The translations under genes were made by a program, and so were the position numbers. Of a DNA stretch of 17,757 bases, positions 1-7,751 are shown in pieces (the first letter of the stretch is position 1; the number at the start of each line of letters is the position of its first letter). The notes below the pieces were generated by a model. The model ran no database searches and had not been told where the DNA came from. It saw only the letters and a program-made list of their open reading frames with translations. The stretch lies in the NCBI GenBank assembly GCA_017477685.1, contig JAFUUT010000247.1, positions 1-17,757 on the forward strand. Direction: 5' to 3'. Source of the stretch: a bacterium. Lineage in GTDB: Bacteria; Cyanobacteriota; Vampirovibrionia; Gastranaerophilales; Gastranaerophilaceae.

Positions 1-72
1 ATATTATACAAAACAAAATCTTTATATCAAAAGCACAAGCATTATCAAAAATTAAATAAGCTAACAAAATTA

Positions 73-285
73 CTAAAAATCCAATAAGTCTTTCGGTGTA
101 ACTCCTAAAACATCCGCAATAATTTTTAACTTTGACAAAGTTATATCAGATTTTGCAGTTTCGACCATAGATACTAAGGAACGTGAAATACCTTCAACTT
201 CCAAAAAGTCATCTTGTTTAATACCTTTTTCCTTCCTGATCTTTTTTAAATTTTTTGCAAATTTTTGTAAATATTCTCTATTCAT
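73..285 (-). CDS. small XRE/Cro-type helix-turn-helix regulator
   Basis: The 70-residue protein is essentially a single Cro/C1-type DNA-binding domain. It starts with a basic helix (LKKIRKEKGIKQDDF), followed by a turn and recognition helix around residues 30-45 (EGISRSLVSMVETAK), then a SKLKIIADVLGVTPKDLL helix typical of the HTH_3 family. There is no ligand-binding or dimerisation extension, so it is probably a stand-alone repressor or antitoxin-like regulator; no toxin gene adjoins it. No Shine-Dalgarno precedes the ATG. Instead a TTGTGT-16-GATAAT promoter-like pair ends 7 nt before it, suggesting a near-leaderless transcript. It is divergent from the unknown gene at 361-624. HTH family is secure; target genes are unknown. 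Confidence 0.88.
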   Translation of the reverse strand: MNREYLQKFAKNLKKIRKEKGIKQDDFLEVEGISRSLVSMVETAKSDITLSKLKIIADVLGVTPKDLLDF

Positions 286-292
286 ATTTTTA

Positions 293-320
293 ATTATCAG
301 CTATACTGGTATTAACACAA
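293..320 (-). promoter_or_regulatory. putative promoter of the XRE regulator
   Basis: Read on the minus strand, TTGTGT (320-315) and GATAAT (298-293) are separated by 16 nt. The -10 ends 7 nt before the ATG at 285, so transcription would start at or within a base of the start codon. Confidence 0.45.
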
Positions 321-360
321 TCAGTAGCACTGGCATTTCATGAAAAGGTTGGAGAATATT

Positions 361-624
361 ATGGAACTTGAATATTATTTAATAGAAGAAAAAGAACCCA
401 TTATAGCAATATCAAGCATTAGCCAGATTATAGACAACTTATTAAGGGATAATTACCATAAATCAGATGAAAAAATCCACGAAAGAATATTGGGACTAAA
501 TACGGCAATTCAAATGATAGCCTTTTGTATGAGGTATCGCAGACAGGAATATTACAAACAAATTGACAAAAATTATAATGATAATTTTTCATATTCCACA
601 GAAATACACGAAAAATTATGGTAA
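361..624 (+). CDS. hypothetical protein, 87 residues
   Basis: I do not recognise this protein. The frame is also open from an ATG at 340, but the ATG at 361 is the better start because GGAG at 351-354 lies 6 nt upstream of it. From there the product is 87 residues, predicted mostly helical, acidic at the N-terminus (MELEYYLIEEKEP) and basic and aromatic-rich in the second half (RYRRQEYYKQ). It has no signal peptide or membrane segment. It is divergent from the XRE regulator and converges on the terminator shared with the acetate-CoA ligase. A small accessory or regulator-associated protein is possible, but nothing in the sequence assigns a function. Confidence 0.5.
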   Translation: MELEYYLIEEKEPIIAISSISQIIDNLLRDNYHKSDEKIHERILGLNTAIQMIAFCMRYRRQEYYKQIDKNYNDNFSYSTEIHEKLW

Positions 625-636
625 TTAAATTAGGGC

Positions 637-669
637 AAAAGAAAACCTCCGACAAATTTGTATCGGAGG
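637..669 (-). terminator. rho-independent terminator after the acetate-CoA ligase
   Basis: On the minus strand a 7-bp stem CCTCCGA/TCGGAGG (669-663 with 652-646) encloses a loop containing the self-complementary CAAATTTG. It is followed by a T-rich run, TTTTCTTTT, at 645-637. It starts 23 nt after the stop codon at 692. The plus-strand side has a weaker T run, so it may also stop the small gene ending at 624. Confidence 0.85.
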
Positions 670-691
670 CTTCCTTATTATCTATAAACAA

Positions 692-2875
692 TTATTTATT
701 GCAAGTGCAGATTTCGCCGCATTCACAACCTTCACCACAGTGGCATTCGAAGTATTTTTTAGCATCATTCATTCTGACTTTAATACGTCCGTCAACTGCG
801 ATACCTTCACCTGTTTTTTCAGAAATCAACAATGGGTTGATATCTAATTCATCGATAAAGCTAAAGTCTTGAACTAATTGAGATAATCTCAATAATGTTT
901 CTTCGATTTGATCCATTTGAGCAGGTGTTGTACCTCTTGCACCTTCTAACAATTTGTATGCTTTAACTGATTTAATCATTTCTTTAGCATCAATATCTGT
1001 CAAAGGAGCAATTCTGAAAGTTACGTCTTTCATAACTTCAATAAATACACCGCCTAAACCGAACATCATCATCGGACCGTATTGAGGATCAGTTGCTATA
1101 CCGCAAACCATTTCTCTGTTACCTTTAACCATTTCTTGAATAATAACACCTTCCAAACCGTCTAACAAACCTTTTGCTTCAAGTTTGGAAATAAGGTCTT
1201 GATACTCACTTCTTAATTGTTCAGCTGACCCGATATTAACTCTTACACCGCCAACATCTGTTTTGTGAGATGTTGTTTTTGAAGTCATCTTCATAACAAC
1301 AGGATATCCGATTGAATCTGCAATAGATACGGCTTGATCTTCAGAAGTCGCAAAGCCTGATTTACAAACTCTAATTCCGTAAGCATCTAACACATCAATA
1401 GATTCTCTTGTTGTTAATTGTTCTCTGCCTTCTCTTAGCGATTGAGCAATGATTTCAGCTGCTTTTGATTTGTCAACATTGTATGAAGGGATTTTACCTT
1501 CAGGTCTTTCAATCCACAGTCTTTGTTGATTTAATCTGTGTAAACCTTCTGCAGCTTCTTCTGCATACATAAAGAACGGAATATTTACATCCATATCAGA
1601 TAATGCTGTGAAGAATTCAGATTTAGTCATAAATACACCGATAACAGGTTTTTGAGGATTTTTAGCCTTAATTTCCATCAATGCTTTAGCAACATCAATA
1701 TCTTTTAAACCTAAGAACGGCAAGTAAATACAAATAATCATATCAACATTTTCATCAGCAATAACTGTTTCTAATGTTTGCTTGTAGTGCTCGATAGGAG
1801 CTGATGCAATCATATCGATTGGGTTTTTAACTGATGCAGCAGAAGGCAAGAAGCTTCTGAGTTTATCTTTTGTAGCATCAGAAATTTTAGCCATTTGCAT
1901 ACCGTATTCACATACAGCATCAGTAGCCATAATACCAGGGCCGCCTGAGTTAGTGATAATTGCAACTCTATCTCCCTTTGGAATAGGGCAGTTAGCAAAT
2001 ACTTTAGCTGTTGAGAATAAATTCTTCAAAGAGTATTCTCTTATTACACCGGATTGATTTAATAAAGCATTAGCTGCTTTATCAGCACCGGCAAGTGAGC
2101 CTGTGTGAGAAGATGCAGCAGAAGCGCCTGCAGCAGATCTTCCCGCTTTCAAAGCTAAGATAGGTTTTTTCTTTGAAATTCTTGATGCTAATTTTCTGAA
2201 ATTAGCAGGGTTTTGAATTGATTCCATATATAAAAGGATTTGTTCAACATCATTTTCGTTTTCCCAATATTCTAAAGCTGTTTCAGCGTTAACATCAGCT
2301 TGGTTACCGATTGAAATAAATTGAGCAAAACCTAAGTTTAAGTCTTTCAAAATATTCAAAATACCGCCGCCTAAAGCACCTGATTGAGAAACAAAACCAA
2401 TATGTCCTCTTTCAGGCAAGCTTTCTGCAAAGCAGCCGTCCATTCTAACTTCAGGCAAAGTATTTACAACACCCAAGCAGTTTGGTCCAACGCATCTCAT
2501 ACCGTATTCCTGAACTTTTGCTAACAGTGCTTTTTCTGCCTCGGCACCTTCGGCGCCTGTTTCTTTGAAGCCTGCAGTAATAATACAAAGTCCCTTAATG
2601 CCTTTTTGATGACATTGGTCAATTGTATCAAGAACGAATTTAGCATTTACAACGATAATTGCTAAATCGATTTCTCCAGGAACTTCCAATACAGAAGTAT
2701 AAGCTTGTAAGCCTTCAATAATTCCGCCCTTTGGATTGATAGGGTAAATTTGTCCGTTAAATTTGTACTCTTGAAGTCTTTTCATAATATCTGAACCAAT
2801 TGTGTGTTCTTTTGTAGAAGCACCAACAACGGCAATTGACTTCGGTTTCATGATTTTGTCTAAATTTGCTGTCAT
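692..2875 (-). CDS. acetate-CoA ligase (ADP-forming), fused alpha-beta, with Cys-rich tail
   Basis: This is an NDP-forming acyl-CoA synthetase that converts acetyl-CoA, ADP and phosphate to acetate, ATP and CoA, giving substrate-level ATP in fermentation. Domains in order are a CoA-binding Rossmann fold (about 8-140, with VGAS near 17-20), a succinyl-CoA-ligase-like domain carrying the phosphohistidine motif SSHTGSLAG with His257, a second flavodoxin-like lobe (about 300-450), and an ATP-grasp domain (about 475-700, with VVMKM, the glycine-rich FGLGGVF near 605-611, and the metal-binding ELDINPLL near 676-683). The length of 727 is slightly above usual. The extra part is a tail from about 710 with Cys 711, 713, 717, 719, 723 and 725. 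AGGA lies 7 nt before the ATG, and a TATAAT promoter lies upstream. The acyl substrate preference (acetyl or other) cannot be read from sequence. Confidence 0.93.
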   Translation of the reverse strand: MTANLDKIMKPKSIAVVGASTKEHTIGSDIMKRLQEYKFNGQIYPINPKGGIIEGLQAYTSVLEVPGEIDLAIIVVNAKFVLDTIDQCHQKGIKGLCIITAGFKETGAEGAEAEKALLAKVQEYGMRCVGPNCLGVVNTLPEVRMDGCFAESLPERGHIGFVSQSGALGGGILNILKDLNLGFAQFISIGNQADVNAETALEYWENENDVEQILLYMESIQNPANFRKLASRISKKKPILALKAGRSAAGASAASSHTGSLAGADKAANALLNQSGVIREYSLKNLFSTAKVFANCPIPKGDRVAIITNSGGPGIMATDAVCEYGMQMAKISDATKDKLRSFLPSAASVKNPIDMIASAPIEHYKQTLETVIADENVDMIICIYLPFLGLKDIDVAKALMEIKAKNPQKPVIGVFMTKSEFFTALSDMDVNIPFFMYAEEAAEGLHRLNQQRLWIERPEGKIPSYNVDKSKAAEIIAQSLREGREQLTTRESIDVLDAYGIRVCKSGFATSEDQAVSIADSIGYPVVMKMTSKTTSHKTDVGGVRVNIGSAEQLRSEYQDLISKLEAKGLLDGLEGVIIQEMVKGNREMVCGIATDPQYGPMMMFGLGGVFIEVMKDVTFRIAPLTDIDAKEMIKSVKAYKLLEGARGTTPAQMDQIEETLLRLSQLVQDFSFIDELDINPLLISEKTGEGIAVDGRIKVRMNDAKKYFECHCGEGCECGEICTCNK

Positions 2876-2923
2876 TTTTTTATCCTTTCCTTATAACCAA
2901 TAATATATAAAAATCATGACATA

Positions 2924-2952
2924 ATTATATACCAAACAAAATTAAATAAACA
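2924..2952 (-). promoter_or_regulatory. putative promoter of the acetate-CoA ligase
   Basis: A perfect TATAAT (2929-2924, minus strand) has a TGTTTA -35-like hexamer 17 nt upstream (2952-2947). The predicted start near 2917 leaves a leader of about 40 nt containing the AGGA ribosome-binding site. Confidence 0.5.
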
Positions 2953-2956
2953 TAAC

Positions 2957-3002
2957 AAAAAGGTAAATCATCGGCATATTTTAAACCAATAATTTACCTT
3001 TT
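2957..3002 (-). terminator. probable terminator after the tandem unknown proteins
   Basis: An 11-bp inverted repeat pairs AAAAGGTAAAT (3002-2992, minus strand) with ATTTACCTTTT (2968-2958). Inner pairing ATTGG/CCGAT extends it, and the T run falls at the end of the 3' arm. It begins 19 nt after the stop at 3021. The stem is AU-rich, so strength is uncertain. Confidence 0.6.
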
Positions 3003-3020
3003 AAAATTTTGTATTGTTTT

Positions 3021-4433
3021 TTATATATCATTATCTTTTGCTTCGGACAACATACGAGAAACAATATATTTGTCAACGGCTTTTCTATCAAGAGCAAGGC
3101 ATTCCGATATTATCTTTTCTATTTCTTCAACTGAATCTGAGGACAAATCGTATTTAAAAATAATTTCATGGGCTACCTGCCTATTACTTTTATTTTCACC
3201 ACCATTTATATGCTCCGGATAGATCTTGCACAATATATCTTGGACATCCTCAAAGAAAATACGACCGCTTTCACTTTCTATATCAAAACCGAATTCTTTC
3301 GCAAGTTTATCAGCCATAATAAGTAACCGTTCTCCGGCATAAAAACGATCAGCTTCAGGATCTTTAGGAATTTGAGAAGCAAAAGCTTTAGGATCTTTTG
3401 CAGCCTCATATAAACCAATTATTAAATTACTTTTTTGCTCATCTGTCAGTTTGGAGTTATTTATAAACGCATATGTTTTAGATTTCTCAAATTTATCTTT
3501 ATTTTTAATAATTTCAAATACACTGTCAAATCCGTTCTTTTTGGCATCTTCAGACATTACTTTAAAGAAAGTAAAATAGTTAAAACTATCATCAGAAGCA
3601 CAACCATAATCATTTACAATTTTTTTAACAGAATCTTCTTCCTGTATATAGCGCGAGATTGTTGGTCTATATCCTATTTTCTTTTCAGAGTCTGAACGCA
3701 TCAGAAATTCCCAATGAACAGCATCAGCAACTGTTGCACTCAAATTAAATTTTTCAGTAAGTTTTTCCATCAAAACAGCTTGAGACTCGGCGGTTTCGAT
3801 GCCTGAAAATAACTCCGGAATTGATTTCATATTTTCTTTTAATATAAATTCCGAAACTATTTTTTTAAACTCATAAATTTCGAACGGAGATAACCTCAAG
3901 GAATCTTTAATAGCTTCGTAAAAATTTTTATCTTTATCCATTGTAAAAAATCCGGAGATAGTATCGTCTTCCAGCGAATGGGCTGCTCTGCCTTGCGGGA
4001 TATAATTACCACCGCACATTATTCTTTGAATTAACTCATCCGCCAAATAAGAACTTAACTCATCTTCATCTGTTTCTTCAGCATTAGACATAATGATATC
4101 TTTGAGTTTCCCGTGAAGAATGACCTCATCATCAGAATCTTCATATTTTTCGTCACTTAACCCTTCGAGTGAAGACATTTCATATTCTTTCAAAAAATCC
4201 GATATAGTTTTTTCTAATTCTTTTTTTGCTTCAGGGGGTAAGTTGTATTCTTGAGATAAGATATCAACAAAAGTTTGGTCATCAGAATTTTCCAATTTTA
4301 CGGAATTACCCGAAAAGCTGACACAATCACAAGGTAAAGCTTGAATAGAATTCTGAACACTTGGCTTATTCATTGGCTTTGAGATGTTTGTTTTTGCAAC
4401 ATTTGGATTGAAATTATAGAATGAAATATACAT
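3021..4433 (-). CDS. unknown repeat protein A with CDCVSFSGNS N-terminal motif
   Basis: This 470-residue acidic, helical protein has no family I recognise. It is paralogous to the gene just upstream (4506-5906): both begin M-x-ISF-x2-FN, carry CD-x-VSFSGNS near residue 35-45, and share SKLxxEQKSNLII near 327-338. Internally it is duplicated: residues 55-91 and 171-207 align without gaps, with matching F55/F171, L65/L181, S78/S194, F80/F196 and S88/S204. A diverged third copy lies around 294-308. There is no signal peptide, transmembrane segment or catalytic motif. The start is supported by AAAGGAG 7 nt upstream. A TATAAT at 4471-4476 could give it its own promoter, although it follows the paralog by only 72 nt. 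A role as a structural or protein-interaction protein is a guess only. Confidence 0.8.
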   Translation of the reverse strand: MYISFYNFNPNVAKTNISKPMNKPSVQNSIQALPCDCVSFSGNSVKLENSDDQTFVDILSQEYNLPPEAKKELEKTISDFLKEYEMSSLEGLSDEKYEDSDDEVILHGKLKDIIMSNAEETDEDELSSYLADELIQRIMCGGNYIPQGRAAHSLEDDTISGFFTMDKDKNFYEAIKDSLRLSPFEIYEFKKIVSEFILKENMKSIPELFSGIETAESQAVLMEKLTEKFNLSATVADAVHWEFLMRSDSEKKIGYRPTISRYIQEEDSVKKIVNDYGCASDDSFNYFTFFKVMSEDAKKNGFDSVFEIIKNKDKFEKSKTYAFINNSKLTDEQKSNLIIGLYEAAKDPKAFASQIPKDPEADRFYAGERLLIMADKLAKEFGFDIESESGRIFFEDVQDILCKIYPEHINGGENKSNRQVAHEIIFKYDLSSDSVEEIEKIISECLALDRKAVDKYIVSRMLSEAKDNDI

Positions 4434-4505
4434 TGTTTTACTCCTTTGAGAAACATAAGTTCGCTAAAGAATTATAATTGCGTAATTTTACAAGGATTTT
4501 TACAT

Positions 4506-5906
4506 TTATTTACAATTATTCATATATTCTTCAACTTCATAAGGCGAAAGCTTTTGAACATCATTTATGATTTTTATAATTTCTTTTTCCGCACCGCCCG
4601 GAAAAGAATATTTGTCTGAAATATCAAATGCTATTCGTGCCATTAAATCTTTTTTATCAGCCATCTTTTGGGAATATACATTCATAAGTATTTGTATAAT
4701 ATCCTCACCCATATCAGTATATTCATTTATCCCTAATATGGATATAATTTTGTCTTTTGCAATTTTGGCACGTCCATAGATTATATAAGCATCTCTATGA
4801 GGATGTTTTGGCATTTGCTCTTCGTACTTATCTACATTATTTGCCGCATCAACCAAATCTATAATCAAATTTGACTTTTGCTCCTCAGATAATTTTGATG
4901 ACATTATAAATCTTAATGCATTTGAATTTTCAAATTCATTCTTTAATTTTAAAAAATCAAATAATGTCCGGCATTTGTTTTTTTCGGCATCATCTTCCAT
5001 TATTGAAAGTAACAGAAGCCTAAAATCCTTGTTCCCTATATCATAATTGTATCCGCCATCTTCTATTATTTTTCGATATAACAGTACATCTTTTGAATAT
5101 ACGGAAAATAACGGATAATAATGTTCCGAATTAACATCAGTCTGCGCCCTGTTACGAAATTCAGAGTCAATAACATACGACTCATAATCACTCAAATCAA
5201 ATTCATTTTCTATATAAACCATAAGATTTTTTTGTTCTTCTTCCAAATCTTTATTATTAAATAAATTTGTTATTGAACCTAAATTATTTTCTTCTATATA
5301 ATTTTCAACAAACTCTCTAAATTCATATCCCTTTATAGAGGATAAACGCAAAACCCTTTTCACAAAAGAATAAAAATCGTCATCCGCATTCATGGAACGA
5401 TCTTTACAAAATCCGACATTCAAATGCCCGTTCCCGATGAAATCTCTGATACAATCATCTAGCATCCGGAACCTTTTCAAGCCATAAGGGATATAGTTTT
5501 CTTCGCTATCACACCTGCGAGCGATTTCATCCATCAAATATTCGGATAATTCCTCAGGCAAAGAAAATTTCTGAGAAATTCTTTTTTGCAAATCAACCTG
5601 TTTATCCATAAAACCACTGCCGGACATATCAGTTAAAGACTGTATATTTTTTTCCTTTAAAAAATCAGACAAAATCTTTTCTAAATCTGCAGTTTGCTGC
5701 TCGTTCAATTTAAAATCATTTGAAAGTATATATACAAAAGCTCTGTCGCATTCATTCTTAACATTTGTTTGCGAATTACCGGAAAAACTAACGCTGTCAC
5801 AGCCCAAAGCATGCAACGTACATATAGAGGCATTACTTGCTTGTTTTTTACTGTTTAATTGATATGTATTAATATTATTATTAAAACTTACAAACGAAAT
5901 TTTCAT
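4506..5906 (-). CDS. unknown repeat protein B, tandem paralog of protein A
   Basis: This 466-residue protein is the upstream member of a tandem pair. The N-terminus MKISFVSFNNN and the segment CDSVSFSGNS (36-45) match its neighbour, as does SKLSEEQKSNLII (337-349). Internal copies at 57-93 and 178-214 align without gaps: F57/F178, L67/L188, L75/F196, F82/Y203 and S90/S211 are equivalent. A weaker third copy starts near 304. The product is predicted almost entirely helical and charged, with no export signal or membrane span. AGGTGG lies 6 nt before the ATG, which supports this start. It follows the radical SAM gene by 84 nt with no convincing terminator between, so read-through from the sigma-factor run is possible. 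Function unknown; identity to the neighbour is low outside the motifs, implying an old duplication. Confidence 0.8.
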   Translation of the reverse strand: MKISFVSFNNNINTYQLNSKKQASNASICTLHALGCDSVSFSGNSQTNVKNECDRAFVYILSNDFKLNEQQTADLEKILSDFLKEKNIQSLTDMSGSGFMDKQVDLQKRISQKFSLPEELSEYLMDEIARRCDSEENYIPYGLKRFRMLDDCIRDFIGNGHLNVGFCKDRSMNADDDFYSFVKRVLRLSSIKGYEFREFVENYIEENNLGSITNLFNNKDLEEEQKNLMVYIENEFDLSDYESYVIDSEFRNRAQTDVNSEHYYPLFSVYSKDVLLYRKIIEDGGYNYDIGNKDFRLLLLSIMEDDAEKNKCRTLFDFLKLKNEFENSNALRFIMSSKLSEEQKSNLIIDLVDAANNVDKYEEQMPKHPHRDAYIIYGRAKIAKDKIISILGINEYTDMGEDIIQILMNVYSQKMADKKDLMARIAFDISDKYSFPGGAEKEIIKIINDVQKLSPYEVEEYMNNCK

Positions 5907-5990
5907 AGAATTCCACCTATGAAATTAAAATCCATAAATATAATTTGTTGCTATTAAAAAAAAATATATTTACATATATTTACAACAGAA

Positions 5991-6605
5991 TTAATACCCG
6001 TTAGGTATCCATTCTCTGACACGAAGCTTTGCACCATTATCTTTTGCTATTTTTTCACAAAGTTCAATATCATGGTGCTCTCCTTTGTAGCCTTCCACAA
6101 TACTTGCAACAACTTCAATACCCTCTTGAGAACAAGCTTTGATAAATTTTATTACTTCTTCATATGCACCGCTAAATGACGGTTGAGAAAGTCTGTCGTA
6201 CTCCCGAGAATTTTCGGCATTCAAGCTGACCGAAATTAAATCAACTAACCCTTTCAATTCCGGAACAATATTGCGTTTATAAATATAATTTGCATGTCCG
6301 TTAGTGTTTATTCTTATTTTTATATTCGGATAGTTTGATTTAATATATCTTGCAACTTCTTTTAAAATATCCAATTTTAATAAAGGTTCACCATAACCGC
6401 AAAAAATTATTTCCGAAGATAATCTAAATTTGCCAAGCTGCTCAATAACATCTTTTGCTCCAAAATCTTCGCTATCCAGCCACAATTCCTGACCTTTGAC
6501 ATCGTCTTTATCATTACGTAAACAAAAAATACAATCATTTGTACATTTGTTCGTAAGATTTATATAAATTTTTCCTTCAAGTTCATATACTAAAACATTC
6601 GACAT
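5991..6605 (-). CDS. radical SAM protein, TatD-associated type
   Basis: A small (204-residue) radical SAM enzyme. The CX3CX2C cluster motif is CTNDCIFC (Cys21, 25, 28), preceded by YINLTNK as in the TatD-linked radical SAM family (TIGR04038 as I recall it). GYGEP at 70-74 is the SAM-amine-contacting motif, and INTNG near 99-103 is the next conserved strand. The protein ends at RVREWIPNGY, with no room for a SPASM or other auxiliary cluster. The substrate of the family is not established to my knowledge. No tatD gene is in this window, although family members often sit beside one. It lies 63 nt downstream of the sigma-factor gene on the same strand. The ribosome-binding site is weak (AGAGGT). 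Confidence 0.85.
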   Translation of the reverse strand: MSNVLVYELEGKIYINLTNKCTNDCIFCLRNDKDDVKGQELWLDSEDFGAKDVIEQLGKFRLSSEIIFCGYGEPLLKLDILKEVARYIKSNYPNIKIRINTNGHANYIYKRNIVPELKGLVDLISVSLNAENSREYDRLSQPSFSGAYEEVIKFIKACSQEGIEVVASIVEGYKGEHHDIELCEKIAKDNGAKLRVREWIPNGY

Positions 6606-6668
6606 ATCTCTACCTCTGATTACATTATGGTACGGACATGCCGAATTTGCAAATCTTCAGGTCAAAAC

Positions 6669-7688
6669 TTATGTGGCAAAATAATTCATCAAACCTTCAT
6701 GTAAAGTTTCATCCTTACATAGTTTTTTGAGCTTAGATATTGCTCTTGTTTCGATTTGACGGATACGCTCTCTTGACACACCGTATTGAGAACCAATTTC
6801 ATCAAGCGTTTTTTTCGCCCCGTTATTATCCAAACCATAACGTAAAATCAAAACATCACGTTCTTTTTGACTTAGCTGATTTAAAATATTTCTTATATCT
6901 TCAAGTAAATTATCCTGAAGAACACGACTATCCGGACTAATCGTAGATTCATCAACTATAAAATCGCCAATTTTAGAGGAATCATCCTCGGAAGTTGACG
7001 GAGTATCCATACTAACAGTAGATTGTGCAGATTTTATAATTGAATTTAATTTTTGAACAGAAATTCCCATACCATATGCTATTTCTTGTTTTGTCGGTGT
7101 CCTGCCAAGCTTGGAAGTCAAATCCAAAGTTGTTCTTCTTATTTTTCCGATAGATTCTATCATATGAATAGGAAGTCTTATAATTCTTGCTTTATCTGCA
7201 ATAGCCCTTGTTATTGATTGCTGTATCCACCAGGTTGCATATGTAGAAAATTTGTATCCCTTTTTGTAATCAAATCTTTCGGCAGCTTTAATCAACCCGA
7301 CATTGCCTTCTTGTATCAAATCTAAAAATGAAAGCCCGCGGCCGATGTATTTTTTTGCGATACTTACAACCAGTCTTAAGTTTGCATTAACCAAAATATC
7401 CTTGGCAAAGCTATCATGACTTTCTTTAATTCTTTTTGCTAAATCAGTTTCCTCATCAGAACTCAATAGAGGAATTTTACCAATCTGTCTTAAATATATC
7501 TTGACACTGTCATCAGTACTGATTGTAAATAAATTTTCCTGTACCTTCGGATCTTCAACAGATTTGAGAATATCTTCATCATCCTCATCTTCTTCTGATT
7601 CTAATTCTTGTAATTTATGAAAATCAACATCTTCATCCGAAATATCGGATGCCGGGATAAAATCAATGTTTTCAACTTTTTTTGACAT
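6669..7688 (-). CDS. rpoD: sigma-70 family RNA polymerase sigma factor, principal type
   Basis: The 339-residue protein has the full primary-type layout. An acidic N-terminal extension (about 17-47) comes first, then region 1.2 (60-92, DSVKIYLRQIGKIPLLS). Region 2 follows (97-167) with the core-binding DLIQEGNVGLIKA and the -10-recognition YATWWIQQSITRAI segment. Region 3 is about 176-255 and region 4 about 262-325, where the helix-turn-helix LDEIGSQYGVSRERIRQIE contacts the -35. It lacks the long region 1.1 and non-conserved insert of proteobacterial RpoD, as is usual in the cyanobacterial lineage. It probably directs housekeeping transcription, consistent with the TTGACA/TATAAT-like sites seen here. 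A group 2 alternative factor cannot be excluded without the rest of the genome. GGAG lies 7 nt before the ATG. Confidence 0.93.
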   Translation of the reverse strand: MSKKVENIDFIPASDISDEDVDFHKLQELESEEDEDDEDILKSVEDPKVQENLFTISTDDSVKIYLRQIGKIPLLSSDEETDLAKRIKESHDSFAKDILVNANLRLVVSIAKKYIGRGLSFLDLIQEGNVGLIKAAERFDYKKGYKFSTYATWWIQQSITRAIADKARIIRLPIHMIESIGKIRRTTLDLTSKLGRTPTKQEIAYGMGISVQKLNSIIKSAQSTVSMDTPSTSEDDSSKIGDFIVDESTISPDSRVLQDNLLEDIRNILNQLSQKERDVLILRYGLDNNGAKKTLDEIGSQYGVSRERIRQIETRAISKLKKLCKDETLHEGLMNYFAT

Positions 7689-7700
7689 AATAAAGCTCCA

Positions 7701-7729
7701 ATCTTACACTATGCTAGTACAAATATCAA
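7701..7729 (-). promoter_or_regulatory. putative promoter before the sigma-factor gene
   Basis: On the minus strand TTGATA (7729-7724), 17 nt and TAAGAT (7706-7701) make a good sigma-70 match. The predicted start near 7694 would fall downstream of the GGAG at 7699-7696 and leave a leader of only about 6 nt. Either the site is not used, or two modes of initiation coexist. Confidence 0.4.
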
Positions 7730-7751
7730 CGATTGAAACCATACTGATGTA

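Noticed and set aside
340..360. ATG at 340 as the start of the small plus-strand gene
   Set aside because: GGAG at 351-354 is ideally placed for the ATG at 361, and nothing resembling a ribosome-binding site precedes 340.
73..624. Toxin-antitoxin pair formed by the XRE regulator and the small plus-strand gene
   Set aside because: The genes are divergent rather than in one operon, and the 87-residue product shows no toxin motif that I recognise.
5944..5985. AT-rich direct repeat (GTAAATATAT-like, minus strand) as a terminator or operator
   Set aside because: It is a short low-complexity repeat in a very AT-rich gap with no stable hairpin; chance is a sufficient explanation.
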